This document shows, one piece after another, positions 1 to 7,802 of a DNA stretch of 23,500 bases (positions are counted from its first letter, which is position 1; every line of letters begins with the position of its first letter). The DNA is taken from the NCBI GenBank assembly GCA_946186215.1, contig CAMHMM010000005.1, forward strand, positions 1 to 23,500. Direction: 5' to 3'. The notes under the pieces were generated by a model. It ran no database searches. It was not told the origin of the DNA and worked only from the letters and a program-made list of their open reading frames with translations. The position numbers and the translations under genes were made by a program. The stretch comes from an uncultured Ruminococcus sp. (lineage in GTDB: Bacteria > Bacillota > Clostridia > Oscillospirales > Ruminococcaceae).

Positions 1-92
1 TACTAAAACTGGTTATAAAAATATGCTATGATAAAGGTTGTATTTCAGACAGATATGGAGCAGATGCTGTTTTTCAGCACTGAGAATAATTA

Positions 93-770
93 ATGAATAA
101 AATAAAGCTTGCTGTGTTTGATCTTGACGGCACACTGGTAAATTCCCTTGAGGATCTTGCCTGTTCTGCAAATGAGGCTCTTGCACAGCTGGGTTTTTGT
201 GTGCATGAGATCCCCGAATACCGCTATTTCGTGGGAAACGGGGCTGCTAAAATGGCGGAAAGGATACTGCCCGAGGCCTACCGCACACAGGAAAACATTG
301 ACAAGGCTCTGGAGCTTTTCAGCCGCGCCTACTCAAAGCGGTACAAGGAAAAGACCCGCCCCTACGACGGCATTGAGGATACCCTGCGCCGCCTGCGGGC
401 AGCCGGCGTGATAACTGCCGTGGCTTCCAACAAGCCCGACGAATTCACACAGAGAATAGTTTCGGAATTACTTGGCGGACTTATAGATATCGCCATGGGA
501 AAAAAGCCTGAGCTTGAAAAGAAGCCCGACCCGGGTATAGTGTCTGAGCTGCGGCGGCAGGCCGCAGAGCTTCTCGGCACGGCTCCGGAAAACGATGAGA
601 TCATATTTATCGGTGATTCATCGGTCGACATAGAAACAGCGCACAACGCAGGCGTGAAAAGCATCGGTTGCACATGGGGATTCCGCACGGAGGATGAACT
701 GGTAAAAAGCGGTGCGGATCATATCGCACACTCCCCCGATGAGATATGTGACATAATAAACTTAACCTAA
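93..770 (+). CDS. HAD-family hydrolase, phosphoglycolate phosphatase-like
   Basis: Predicted soluble phosphatase of 225 residues, the usual length for the Gph/PGP-like branch of the HAD superfamily. Motif I is FDLDGT (Asp10 nucleophile, Asp12 acid/base). Motif II is the Ser of AVASNKPDEF near residue 112. A Lys of the KKPDPG segment supplies motif III, and IFIGDSSVDIETAHNAG near residues 168-184 supplies the metal-binding motif IV. The insert after motif I is helical, as in C1-cap enzymes. The family hydrolyses small phosphomonoesters such as 2-phosphoglycolate or nucleotides; the substrate cannot be read from sequence. The ribosome site before the ATG is weak (GAGA). The stop lies 14 bp before the acyl-CoA synthetase, whose GGAGG site falls in that gap, so the two are probably co-transcribed. 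Confidence 0.88.
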   Translation: MNKIKLAVFDLDGTLVNSLEDLACSANEALAQLGFCVHEIPEYRYFVGNGAAKMAERILPEAYRTQENIDKALELFSRAYSKRYKEKTRPYDGIEDTLRRLRAAGVITAVASNKPDEFTQRIVSELLGGLIDIAMGKKPELEKKPDPGIVSELRRQAAELLGTAPENDEIIFIGDSSVDIETAHNAGVKSIGCTWGFRTEDELVKSGADHIAHSPDEICDIINLT

Positions 771-784
771 CGGAGGTAATCCTG

Positions 785-2443
785 ATGAAAGCATGCGATG
801 TTCATGCACAGTACATAGAAGATGCGTTCGACGAAAACGGCGTAGTCTGCAAATGCGAGCTGAAGCTCCCCGACAATTTCAATTACGCCTATGATATCGT
901 GGATGCCATCGCCGCAGCGGAGCCCGGGCGCAGAGCGCTCATTTGGTGCGATGATGAAGGCCACAAGAGGATCTTCACCTACGGCGAGCTTTCCAAGCTC
1001 TCCAACAGAGCGGCAAATCTCTTCCTTGACAAGGGCATCAAAAAGGGCGACAGAGTTATGGCTATACTCAAGCGCCACTGGCAGATATGGGTAGTCATCC
1101 TTGCGCTGGACAAGATCGGCGCAGTGCTCATCCCCGCTACTAATCAGCTCAAGAAGAAGGACTATGTATTCAGGTTCAGGGCAGCCGATGTACAGGCTAT
1201 CATTGCCACTGGCGACGGCGATGTTACCGACAATATCGAGCAGGCCTGCACGGAGTACCCCCTGAAGGAGCAGTTTATTGTCAAGGGCAGAAAGCCCGGC
1301 TGGATAAACTTTGACGAGATCCTCATGAATTACCCCGACACCCTCGAGAGGATCCCCAACCATGTGGATGATGACTGCCTGATGTTCTTTTCATCGGGAA
1401 CCACAGGCTATCCCAAGATGGTCATGCACTCCCACAGCTACGGTGCGGCACATATCCCCACCGCAAAATACTGGCATCACATCAACTCCGAGAGCATACA
1501 CCTCACCATATCCGAAAGCGGCTGGGGCAAGTTCTTCTGGGGCAAGTTCTACGGCCAGCTCGCAATGGCTGCCACCGTCATGGCTTACGACTTCACAAGG
1601 TTCGTTCCCGCGGATGTGCTGAAAATAATCGAGAGCTACAAGGTCACATCCCTTTGCTGTCCTGCCACAATGTACCGCTTCTTTATCAAGGAAGGTATGT
1701 CGGGCTATGATATTTCCTCCCTGCGATATGCAACTACGGCAGGAGAGGCGCTCAATTACGAGGTCTACAATAAATTCTTTGAATATACAGGCTTAAAGCT
1801 CATGGAGGGCTTCGGCCAGACCGAGACCGTACTGATCGTCGGCAATCCCTACAACAGTGTTACAAGATCGGGCTCTATGGGCAAGGCTATGCCCATGTTT
1901 GATGTGATAATCGCCGATCCCGACGACAAAGAGTGCCCTCCCGATGTTACGGGCGAGATCTGTGTACGCCTCAAAAAGGATCACAACTACGGTCTTTTCA
2001 AGGGCTATGTAAACAACGACGAGGCCAATGCAAAGGCATTCTCCAACGGTCTCTACCACACAGGCGACACCGCCTACCGCGATAAGGACGGCTATTTCTG
2101 GTATGTGGGAAGGATAGACGATGTTATCAAATCCTCCGGCTACCGCATAGGCCCCTTCGAGATAGAGTCCGTACTTATGGAGCATCCTTCGGTACTTGAA
2201 TGCGCTATCACCGCCGCACCCGATCCCATCAGAGGCCAGGTCGTAAAGGCGACGATCGTCCTTACCAGCAAGTACAAGGACAAAGCAGGGGATGAGCTCA
2301 AGGACGAGCTCAAAAAGTTCGTCAAGGCCAACACCGCGCCCTATAAGTATCCGAGAATAATCGAATTTGTGGATGAGCTTCCCAAGACCATCAGCGGAAA
2401 GATACGCCGCGTAGAGATCAGGGAAAGGGACAACGCAAAGTAA
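785..2443 (+). CDS. AMP-forming acyl-CoA synthetase (short/medium-chain, ACSM-like)
   Basis: A 552-residue member of the ANL adenylating superfamily, which activates a carboxylic acid with ATP to an acyl-AMP and transfers it to CoA in the cytosol. The phosphate-binding loop SSGTTGYPK lies near residues 203-211. The acid-site block EGFGQTET follows near residue 345. YHTGDTAYRD (about 424) and VGRIDDVIKSSGYRI (about 440-454) mark the hinge. The C-terminal PKTISGKIRR carries the adenylation lysine at about residue 539. The WGKFFWGKFYGQ block resembles short/medium-chain synthetases rather than long-chain FadD. No transmembrane or carrier-protein domain is present. The start is well supported by ACGGAGG 8 bp upstream. 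It lies between the HAD gene and pncB with short gaps, so one transcript is likely. The exact acyl substrate is unknown. Confidence 0.9.
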   Translation: MKACDVHAQYIEDAFDENGVVCKCELKLPDNFNYAYDIVDAIAAAEPGRRALIWCDDEGHKRIFTYGELSKLSNRAANLFLDKGIKKGDRVMAILKRHWQIWVVILALDKIGAVLIPATNQLKKKDYVFRFRAADVQAIIATGDGDVTDNIEQACTEYPLKEQFIVKGRKPGWINFDEILMNYPDTLERIPNHVDDDCLMFFSSGTTGYPKMVMHSHSYGAAHIPTAKYWHHINSESIHLTISESGWGKFFWGKFYGQLAMAATVMAYDFTRFVPADVLKIIESYKVTSLCCPATMYRFFIKEGMSGYDISSLRYATTAGEALNYEVYNKFFEYTGLKLMEGFGQTETVLIVGNPYNSVTRSGSMGKAMPMFDVIIADPDDKECPPDVTGEICVRLKKDHNYGLFKGYVNNDEANAKAFSNGLYHTGDTAYRDKDGYFWYVGRIDDVIKSSGYRIGPFEIESVLMEHPSVLECAITAAPDPIRGQVVKATIVLTSKYKDKAGDELKDELKKFVKANTAPYKYPRIIEFVDELPKTISGKIRRVEIRERDNAK

Positions 2444-2471
2444 GGCAGCAGGCAAACAGGGAGGCAAAGCT

Positions 2472-3911
2472 ATGGATATGGAAAGAAATCTGACTCTTCT
2501 TACGGATTTTTACGAGCTTACCATGGGCAACGGTTATCTCGGCTCCGGCCTTGCCGACACACAGTGCTGCTTTGACCTTTATTTCAGAAAGGTGCCCGAC
2601 AACGGCGGATATGCCGTTGTATGCGGACTTGAACAGGCGATAGAATATCTCAGGAACATCCGGTTCTCGGATGATGATATAGAATATCTGCGCTCCAAGA
2701 AGATATTCTCCGAGGAATTTCTTGATTACCTGAAGAATTTTGAATTTGCCTGTGATGTATACGCAATACCCGAGGGAACGCCCGTGTTCCCCAATGAGCC
2801 GCTCATGATAGTAAAGGGGCCGGCTATACAGGCGCAGTTTGTAGAGACCATGCTGCTCCTTACGATAAATCACCAAAGCCTTATCGCCACCAAGGCGGCA
2901 AGGATCGTAAAGGCTGCTGACGGCAGGCCTGTGATGGAATTCGGTTCGCGCCGCGCACAGGGCAGCGACGGAGCGATATACGGAGCGAGAGCTTCATACA
3001 TAGCAGGGTGCGCAGGCACCGCCTGCACCATTTCCGACAAGCTCATGGGAACACCCGCTGTGGGTACGATGGCTCATTCATGGGTACAGATGTTCGACAG
3101 CGAGCTTGACGCATTCAGGGCATATGCAAAGCAGTACCCCGACGGCTGTCTGCTGCTGGTTGATACCTACAATGTCCTTCATTCGGGCGTGCCCAATGCG
3201 ATCACCGTATTCAACGAGCTCAAAGCCGCAGGTCACAAGTCACTGGGCATCAGGATCGACAGCGGCGACATCACCTATCTTTCAAAGAGTGCGAGAAAAA
3301 TGCTCGACGATGCAGGTTTTCCCGATGCAAAGATCACCGTTTCCAACTCCCTCGATGAATACATCATCGCAGATATCATCCGTCAGGGTGCGTGCGTGGA
3401 CAGCTTCGGCGTTGGCGAGCGCATGATCACATCAAAGAGCGAGCCTGTATTCGGCGGAGTTTACAAGCTCACTGCCGTCGAAAAGGACGGCGAGCTCGTT
3501 CCGAGGATCAAGCTTTCGGAGAACACAGCAAAGATCACCACTCCCTGCTTCAAGGAACTGTGGCGCTTCTACGACAGGGACACCGGAAAGGCAATGGCCG
3601 ATCTTCTCACCGTCAGGGGCGAAGAGATAGACGACAGCAAGGAGCTCACGATCTTCGATCCCGACCATCCGTTCAAGCGCAAGCATCTTAAAAATTTCAC
3701 CGCACGAAAGCTTCTGGTGCAGATATTCGACAAGGGCAAGTGCATTTACAAATCGCCCACCGCCACCGAGATCAGGGAATACTGCCGCCAGCAGACCGAC
3801 ACTCTCTGGGATGAGGTAAAGCGCTTCGAGAACCCCCACAACTACTATGTGGATCTTTCACAGAAGCTGTGGAACATCAAGCTCGATCTTCTCAACCGCA
3901 TGAGTGAATAG
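2472..3911 (+). CDS. pncB: nicotinate phosphoribosyltransferase
   Basis: Catalyses nicotinate + PRPP (with ATP) to nicotinate mononucleotide, the entry step of the Preiss-Handler NAD salvage pathway. At 479 residues it matches full-length bacterial NAPRTases. Visible family blocks are the N-terminal LLTDFYELTMGNGYL, EFGSRRAQGSDGA near residue 156, GTMAHSWVQMF near residue 198 containing the conserved His, the phosphate-binding segment GIRIDSGDITYLSK near residue 260, and SFGVGERMITSK near residue 310. GGGAGG lies 7 bp before the ATG. It follows the acyl-CoA synthetase by 28 bp. The last base of its TAG stop is the first base of a GTCGGC-AAG-GCCGAC palindrome, so a dispersed repeat directly abuts the gene. 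nadE, the last step of the pathway, is encoded about 8 kb downstream. Confidence 0.95.
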   Translation: MDMERNLTLLTDFYELTMGNGYLGSGLADTQCCFDLYFRKVPDNGGYAVVCGLEQAIEYLRNIRFSDDDIEYLRSKKIFSEEFLDYLKNFEFACDVYAIPEGTPVFPNEPLMIVKGPAIQAQFVETMLLLTINHQSLIATKAARIVKAADGRPVMEFGSRRAQGSDGAIYGARASYIAGCAGTACTISDKLMGTPAVGTMAHSWVQMFDSELDAFRAYAKQYPDGCLLLVDTYNVLHSGVPNAITVFNELKAAGHKSLGIRIDSGDITYLSKSARKMLDDAGFPDAKITVSNSLDEYIIADIIRQGACVDSFGVGERMITSKSEPVFGGVYKLTAVEKDGELVPRIKLSENTAKITTPCFKELWRFYDRDTGKAMADLLTVRGEEIDDSKELTIFDPDHPFKRKHLKNFTARKLLVQIFDKGKCIYKSPTATEIREYCRQQTDTLWDEVKRFENPHNYYVDLSQKLWNIKLDLLNRMSE

Positions 3912-4108
3912 TCGGCAAGGCCGACAGCTACTCGTGCGTTCATTTGAGCAGTAACGCCTGTTTGTAGCTCGGAGCTTTTATTTGTACATCTGTGCGAAGT
4001 CAAGGCAGAGCCCGCACCCACCCGTGCGTTCATTTGGATGGGAACGCCTATCCGCAGCTCGGCACGCAGGACCTGCGTCCACCTGTGCGCCAATTTGAAC
4101 GCAGTATA
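3911..4108 (+). repeat. Cluster of three palindromic head-body repeat units after pncB
   Basis: Unit 1 (3911-3986) has the head hairpin GTCGGC-AAG-GCCGAC, then a body (GTGCGTTCATTTG..., GTAACGCC..., AGCTCGGAGCTTTTATTT). Unit 2 (about 3999-4063) repeats the body GTGCGTTCATTTGGATGGGA with a degenerate GCAG...CCGC head. Unit 3 (4064-4108) has CGCAG-GAC-CTGCG followed by a shortened body. All point in the same direction as pncB. No ORF, promoter or transposase is visible inside. The three units differ by many substitutions, so they are not recent tandem duplicates. Confidence 0.8.
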
Positions 4109-4139
4109 TAGACACAAAACTTATATTTGTATACTAAAG

Positions 4140-4168
4140 TTGACACAGATCATAAAATCTGATATAAT
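4140..4168 (+). promoter_or_regulatory. Sigma-70 type promoter for tRNA-Arg
   Basis: A perfect TTGACA (4140-4145) and TATAAT (4163-4168) are separated by exactly 17 bp. Transcription would start near 4175, about 34 nt before the tRNA. The promoter begins just after the repeat cluster, so the tRNA is transcribed independently of pncB. Confidence 0.9.
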
Positions 4169-4208
4169 CAATACAGCGGTGTCCCGGCCACGGGATGCCG
4201 TATAACAA

Positions 4209-4285
4209 CTGTCCGTAGCTCAACTGGATAGAGCATCAGACTCCGACTCTGAAGGCTGTGGGTTCAATTCCCGTCGGGCAGACCA
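4209..4285 (+). tRNA. tRNA-Arg (anticodon CCG)
   Basis: A full cloverleaf can be drawn. The acceptor arm pairs CTGTCCG with CGGGCAG (one T-G pair). The D-stem is GCTC/GAGC around AACTGGATA. The anticodon stem is TCAGA/TCTGA with loop CTCCGAC, giving anticodon CCG at 4243-4245, which reads CGG. The variable loop is five bases, and the T-arm is GTGGG-TTCAATT-CCCGT. Discriminator A is followed by a genome-encoded CCA at 4283-4285. It has its own strong promoter. Confidence 0.96.
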
Positions 4286-4298
4286 TTCCCATCTTAAT

Positions 4299-4330
4299 AC
4301 AGCCGTTTGTGATGCATCACAGGCGGCTGT
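4299..4330 (+). terminator. Hairpin downstream of tRNA-Arg, possible terminator
   Basis: ACAGCCG (4299-4305) pairs with CGGCTGT (4324-4330), and the inside contains the palindrome GTGATGCATCAC. It starts 14 bp after the tRNA CCA, where a terminator or processing signal would be expected, but no clear T-run follows. Between 4331 and 4566 I see only AT-rich sequence with no gene, repeat or promoter. Confidence 0.5.
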
Positions 4331-4566
4331 AAACCATTTATCAAAACTAATTTAATCAACAGCATAGCTAATATTAGCTTGCTCTTTTGATATGATCTTA
4401 CGATACATAATATACAGAATATAGGCTCATACCAAATATTTTTCCTACATTTTGTTAATATTGCTAAAACCCGCTTGTATAGCCGCCCGAACAGCTGTGC
4501 ATACTGTAACATTCATAAACATTCCCTGTTCAGATTGTGAAAATTAGGAAAAATATCAAAAAGCAC

Positions 4567-4595
4567 TTGACAAGCCACCGCGGATATGGTAAAAT
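4567..4595 (+). promoter_or_regulatory. Promoter of candidate small RNA
   Basis: TTGACA (4567-4572) and TAAAAT (4590-4595) are separated by 17 bp, which predicts a start near 4602. The nearest downstream element is a structured segment ending in an intrinsic terminator, with no credible ORF between them. Confidence 0.8.
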
Positions 4596-4601
4596 GAAAT
4601 T

Positions 4602-4731
4602 ACCGAATAAGGCATAACGAATTCCCGCGAGGAGTTCTTATATACTGTTTTGCCGATGCAGACGGTAAAACGATTCGTTATCTTCCTTGTTTTATTTGAT
4701 GAAACCCCGACGCTAATCGGGGTTTCTTTTT
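4602..4731 (+). ncRNA. Candidate structured small RNA of about 130 nt, unrecognised
   Basis: Transcription from the 4567-4595 promoter would give a short RNA ending at the 4702-4731 terminator. Two helices enclose it: AATAAGG (4606-4612) with CCTTGTT (4685-4691), and ATAACGAAT (4614-4622) with ATTCGTTAT (4673-4681). A nested 9-bp hairpin, GTTTTGCCG (4647-4655) with CGGTAAAAC (4663-4671), closes the seven-base loop ATGCAGA and stacks almost directly on the outer helix. The remaining 5' strand (4623-4646) is predicted unpaired and holds a purine-rich GCGAGGAG segment that looks like a ribosome-binding site. The only reading frames run through the terminator into an opposing gene, so the segment is probably non-coding. 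I do not recognise it as 6S, SRP, tmRNA, RNase P or a riboswitch. A described Clostridiales motif cannot be excluded without a covariance-model search. Confidence 0.65.
4702..4731 (+). terminator. Intrinsic terminator of the candidate small RNA
   Basis: A perfect 9-bp stem AAACCCCGA (4702-4710) / TCGGGGTTT (4717-4725) encloses a six-base loop and is followed by CTTTTT. It is a textbook Rho-independent terminator on the plus strand. Confidence 0.92.
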
Positions 4732-4785
4732 GTCCCCACGACTTTCATGCCGCCTGTATTTTGCCGCTGCAGACATTTTACGCAC

Positions 4786-4812
4786 AAAAAAACAGCCGCA
4801 CGATGCGGCTGT
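4786..4812 (-). terminator. Intrinsic terminator of the DUF1648-like gene
   Basis: On the minus strand ACAGCCGCA and TGCGGCTGT (4792-4812) form a 9-bp stem with a three-base loop, followed by a run of seven T. It sits 6 bp after the stop codon of the minus-strand gene and converges on the small-RNA terminator. Confidence 0.9.
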
Positions 4813-4817
4813 CGGGT

Positions 4818-5354
4818 TCATTCAGCGTTCTTTCTGATGCGGTATATGATCCTCACGGCGATAAGCGCCGCCACCGATACAGGCGGTACAACGATCGCTA
4901 CGAAAAGCAGCGGTCGAGTCCCCGCCATGATCGAAGCATCCTGCCTTATCACGGAAAGTGACCAGTAATATGCAAACATAAGGGCGATCATGATCCCCTC
5001 AAGATCAAGCGTAACTATGAAGATATACCTCATGAGTATATCCCCCTGCTTTGTCACCTTTGCGCCAAGCTTCACCCGTTCGGCTGCAAAAGCCGCTGCT
5101 TTTATGATAACAAGGGCGATAAGGGTGATTATAAACGGGTAAAAGCCATAGGCCTTGCTGTCATACACATCAAATTCAAATCTGCCGCTGAAATGAACCC
5201 CTGCTTCCTCCGGAAGCGAGCCGTAATTCATGAGAAAATACAGAAGATCCACAGCGAATATGAACCATGACAGCGCCGTAAAGATAAAATGCGCCCGCGA
5301 CATCACATAGTATGCAATGCCGAATACACCCCTCATTTCATCAGGTCTTTCCAT
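4818..5354 (-). CDS. DUF1648-like integral membrane protein
   Basis: A 178-residue membrane protein with four likely helices: about 20-42, 71-92, 108-128 and 148-168. After helix 1 comes YGSLPEEAGVHFSGRFEFDVYDSK, which fits the DUF1648 signature (LPxxVxxHF...G..D...sK). That signature occurs in SdpI-like immunity and related proteins of Gram-positive bacteria. Only one copy is present and no SdpI partner lies nearby, so no immunity role can be assigned. The start is supported by AGAGGTGA about 7 bp upstream. The gene stands alone, with a terminator directly behind it and another (5430-5464) separating it from the upstream minus-strand gene. Function is unknown. Confidence 0.75.
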   Translation of the reverse strand: MERPDEMRGVFGIAYYVMSRAHFIFTALSWFIFAVDLLYFLMNYGSLPEEAGVHFSGRFEFDVYDSKAYGFYPFIITLIALVIIKAAAFAAERVKLGAKVTKQGDILMRYIFIVTLDLEGIMIALMFAYYWSLSVIRQDASIMAGTRPLLFVAIVVPPVSVAALIAVRIIYRIRKNAE

Positions 5355-5429
5355 AATTCACCTCTGTCTGGCAAAGCGCCGGATAAACGCACGGTCTCAG
5401 CATTCCCGGGAAATGTTTAGTATTAGTAT

Positions 5430-5464
5430 AAAAGGATATGCAGATCACTCCGCATATCCTTTTT
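5430..5464 (-). terminator. Bidirectional intrinsic terminator
   Basis: GGATATGC (5434-5441) and GCATATCC (5452-5459) form an 8-bp stem. The minus-strand transcript ends in TTTT and the plus strand has a T5 tract at 5460-5464. It lies 3 bp after the stop codon of the eight-helix membrane protein and ends that transcript. Confidence 0.88.
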
Positions 5465-5466
5465 AT

Positions 5467-6582
5467 TCAGATCTCCTGCTTCTCGATGAAGTCCATTTCG
5501 TCCTCGATAGACTTCATTTCCTCGTAGGTCTTTGTGATGGGAGCCTTTGTCCAGCGGCGGTTGCCCTCGGAAAGTCTCGGCATCTGTCTGTATACATATG
5601 TCGTCCAGAATACGGCGATCATAGTGATGGTCATGAAGATTATTCCCACATCGGTAACATCGGGGAGCTCCAGACCGTGGCGTGTCTCGTTGGGATCGGG
5701 AATAACGAAGAGCAGGTAACGGGGGATAACGCTCACGGCTGCGATCAGCGAAGCTGCGTAACCGAAGAAGCACATCCAGAAGCGGTCCATAGGCTTTTCC
5801 ATGCCGTTGAATACCTTAGCGACCTGCAGGAAGAAGAGCACGCCCAGCATTCTGGAGACCATTTCGTAAAGTCTGTTGGTGGAAAGAGCTACCATGCTGT
5901 TCTCGGCGATCATCCTGATAAGGTGAACTATCTGCCAGATGGCGTATGTTGCCAGAGAAGCGCAGTTTGCGTGAGTAATGCCTATCTCCTTGAAGATGTT
6001 TACCGCAATGGAGATGAATGTGAGTGCCACAAGGATGATCAGTATGTGGTGGAAAAGTATGCCTGCATTGTAGCCTGTGAGCATATTGTAGTCTCTTGCC
6101 TGAACGGTCGTGAGAACGCCGGTATTGATAAGCTCCTGCTTTGTTTCCTTGTTTCTGGTGATTATCTTGAAGAAATCAACAAAGATGCCCGCAAGCTGTA
6201 TGGCCGCCATGAACAGCGCTGCATAGCCCGCAGCATCGGGGAGCTTCTTTGCAAGCTTGTCATATCGCAGTCGCCACGGGTTGATCAGGATGACCGACTT
6301 TATGACCTTGTCCCTTGCATTGCCCGTCACGAGGATGAAACCTATGATAGCCATTCCTATGACAATTACTGCCAGCGGGAAATTCAGGAAAATGGACTTG
6401 TTGATGTACTTTCCGGACTCAAAATTGAAGTTTGTCATCAACTGATATGTCCTTGCTGCAATGGCAACGACCACTGTGATGATGTACACAAACATGGATG
6501 CACTTTTCTTCAGCGGGCTCTGCCTGTTGGCGCGGGCTGTGTTTCTTTCCATTACAGCCTTTTCATCAATAAACTTAGCCAT
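5467..6582 (-). CDS. Uncharacterised eight-helix membrane protein
   Basis: I do not recognise a named family. The chosen start (MAKFIDEK, 371 residues) has AAAGGA 9 bp upstream; an in-frame start nine codons earlier would overlap that ribosome site. A basic cytoplasmic N-terminus (about 30 residues, ARANRQSPLKK) is followed by about eight hydrophobic segments. The second is SIFLNFPLAVIVIGMAIIGFIL, and the seventh, MCFFGYAASLIAAVSVIPRYLLFVIP, is long. A charged C-terminal tail (EMKSIEDEMDFIEKQEI) may be helical. There is no signal peptidase site, ATPase motif or clear transport motif. The gene is a single-gene transcription unit, with a strong promoter at 6671-6699 and a terminator directly after the stop. 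Such strong isolated expression suggests a constitutive envelope role, but that is inference. Confidence 0.72.
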   Translation of the reverse strand: MAKFIDEKAVMERNTARANRQSPLKKSASMFVYIITVVVAIAARTYQLMTNFNFESGKYINKSIFLNFPLAVIVIGMAIIGFILVTGNARDKVIKSVILINPWRLRYDKLAKKLPDAAGYAALFMAAIQLAGIFVDFFKIITRNKETKQELINTGVLTTVQARDYNMLTGYNAGILFHHILIILVALTFISIAVNIFKEIGITHANCASLATYAIWQIVHLIRMIAENSMVALSTNRLYEMVSRMLGVLFFLQVAKVFNGMEKPMDRFWMCFFGYAASLIAAVSVIPRYLLFVIPDPNETRHGLELPDVTDVGIIFMTITMIAVFWTTYVYRQMPRLSEGNRRWTKAPITKTYEEMKSIEDEMDFIEKQEI

Positions 6583-6670
6583 TTCACACATTCCTTTCGG
6601 GCATGGCATTCTTTAGTATATCAGCACATAAAAGTGTGCCGGATAGATCATCAGATTACAACACATATTT

Positions 6671-6699
6671 ATTTTACTACATATATTACAAATTGTCAA
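6671..6699 (-). promoter_or_regulatory. Promoter of the eight-helix membrane protein gene
   Basis: On the minus strand TTGACA (6694-6699) and TAAAAT (6671-6676) are 17 bp apart. The start would be near 6664, leaving a leader of about 80 nt before the ATG at 6582. Confidence 0.85.
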
Positions 6700-6794
6700 G
6701 TAAAATACTAATATTTTTCAAAACGCTGCGCCCATAGAATGTAAAAATTTTCCGTATCGTTTATGTGCAATATCCCGATAAGGCCATATGACGG

Positions 6795-6838
6795 AAAAAC
6801 TATCCCCCGACAGCGCCTGTCCGGGCACAATCGGGGGA
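6795..6838 (-). terminator. Intrinsic terminator of ribU
   Basis: On the minus strand TCCCCCGA (6831-6838) pairs with TCGGGGGA (6803-6810) around a 20-base loop that can itself pair (GCCCGGACAGGC). It is followed by TAG and T5. It begins 9 bp after the ribU stop. Confidence 0.88.
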
Positions 6839-6847
6839 GCAGCTATG

Positions 6848-7465
6848 TTATTCTGTCACGGTCTTGCCGCCTTTTTTGCCTGTTCCCTTTATCACGGGAG
6901 AGATGTACTTATATACTGCTGCAGTCACAAGCGAGCAGCAGGCACCCTTTATAAAGGTAAAGGGCATATTGAACATCAGCAGGCAGGAAAGAAGGCCATC
7001 CACATTGGGGTTAATCTCCTGATAAGCCGCGATTATGGCATCAATGGGCATAAACTTGGTATAGACAGGGTAAACGATGAAGTAATTGGTGAACACGCTT
7101 ATCACTGCCATTGCCACAGCGCCCACAGCGCAGGCAATAAGCGCAGTCTTCTTATTCTTTTTCAGGCTGTAGATAACTCCTGCAGGCACCACAAAGGCAC
7201 ATCCAAGCAGGAAGTTGGAGAGCTCGCCCACGCCGCCTGTCTGGCTCTGGGTAAGATTGATAAGGTTCTTGATAAGGCACACGCACACTCCCGAGAGAGG
7301 CCCCAGTGCAAACGAGGATATAAGCGCCGGCAGGTCGGAAAAGTCAAATTTGATAAACGACGGCATGAACGGCACAGGAAAGTCGAGCATCATCAGTACA
7401 GATGAAAATGCGCCCATAAGAGCTGTGATAGTGAGCCATCTTGTTTTTGTTGTCGTGTTTGTCAT
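6848..7465 (-). CDS. ribU: ECF transporter S component, riboflavin-specific (RibU)
   Basis: Substrate-binding membrane subunit of a group II energy-coupling-factor transporter for riboflavin. It needs the shared EcfT and EcfAA' module encoded elsewhere. At 205 residues with five to six hydrophobic helices it matches the RibU length. Diagnostic segments are IKFDFSDLPALISSFALGP near residues 38-56, and IKNLINL followed by GGVGELSNFLLG near residues 65-91; these are riboflavin-contact regions in the family. AAAGGATG precedes the ATG. An FMN riboswitch and its terminator lie upstream on the same strand, so expression should fall when FMN is plentiful. That independently supports the riboflavin assignment. 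Confidence 0.94.
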   Translation of the reverse strand: MTNTTTKTRWLTITALMGAFSSVLMMLDFPVPFMPSFIKFDFSDLPALISSFALGPLSGVCVCLIKNLINLTQSQTGGVGELSNFLLGCAFVVPAGVIYSLKKNKKTALIACAVGAVAMAVISVFTNYFIVYPVYTKFMPIDAIIAAYQEINPNVDGLLSCLLMFNMPFTFIKGACCSLVTAAVYKYISPVIKGTGKKGGKTVTE

Positions 7466-7600
7466 AACTACACATCCTTTTTTTGATTTGATCGGCCGGC
7501 TATCTTATAGGCTCTTTTCATGTGTTCTTCTGTCTTCGCATAAAACACACATCAGAGTTTATAGCCGCCCGATCCATGATATATGCTATGCGGCGGATGC

Positions 7601-7629
7601 AAAAAGCCTGCCCTTTTAAGGGGGCAGGC
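7601..7629 (-). terminator. Riboswitch expression-platform terminator
   Basis: On the minus strand GCCTGCCC (7622-7629) pairs with GGGCAGGC (7606-7613), with inner CTT/AAG pairs, and is followed by T5 and GC. It lies 32 bp after the FMN aptamer and 135 bp before ribU, which suggests control by premature termination. Confidence 0.9.
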
Positions 7630-7661
7630 AGAAAGACCTTGTACAGTGATGCACAAAGCAC

Positions 7662-7782
7662 AATGTTTCTCCCATCCGGACTTTTACCGTCGGTACAGGA
7701 ATTACACCTGTTCATGTCCCGCTTGCGGCAGGACTCGCAGACTATACTGCCGGTGAGGAATCACACCTCGCCCCAAAACATT
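7662..7782 (-). promoter_or_regulatory. FMN riboswitch (RFN element)
   Basis: Read on the minus strand, the P1 strands AATGTTT (7776-7782) and AAACATT (7662-7668) enclose the conserved FMN aptamer blocks. These are GGGGCGAGGTGTGATTCCTC, ACCGGCAGTATAG, CTGCGAGTCC, AGGTGTAATTCCTGTACC, and finally GACGGTAAAAGTCCGGATGG with GAGA. All invariant RFN segments are present in order. It controls ribU through the downstream terminator at 7601-7629. The aptamer begins only 21 bp after the stop of the CD1247-type gene and no convincing -35 box lies there. The transcript may therefore be read-through from efp or start at a weak promoter around TATAAA just before the aptamer. Confidence 0.96.
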
Positions 7783-7802
7783 TTATATTGTATTTATGAG
7801 TC

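Noticed and set aside
1..92. Possible extended -10 promoter (TGCTATGAT near 24-32) for the HAD gene
   Set aside because: No matching -35 is visible and the window starts here, so it cannot be supported.
3911..4108. Regularly recurring repeats that might be a CRISPR array
   Set aside because: Units vary in sequence and spacing, contain internal hairpins and shared bodies rather than unique spacers, and no cas genes are near.
4650..4961. Plus-strand reading frame of 103 codons after the small-RNA promoter
   Set aside because: It runs through a perfect terminator and then antisense to the DUF1648-like gene. It has no proper start (TTG) and its composition is not protein-like.
5317..6711. Long plus-strand frame (464 codons)
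   Set aside because: Antisense shadow of the eight-helix membrane protein, which has promoter, ribosome site and terminator on the other strand. The translation is Cys/His-rich and unlike any family.
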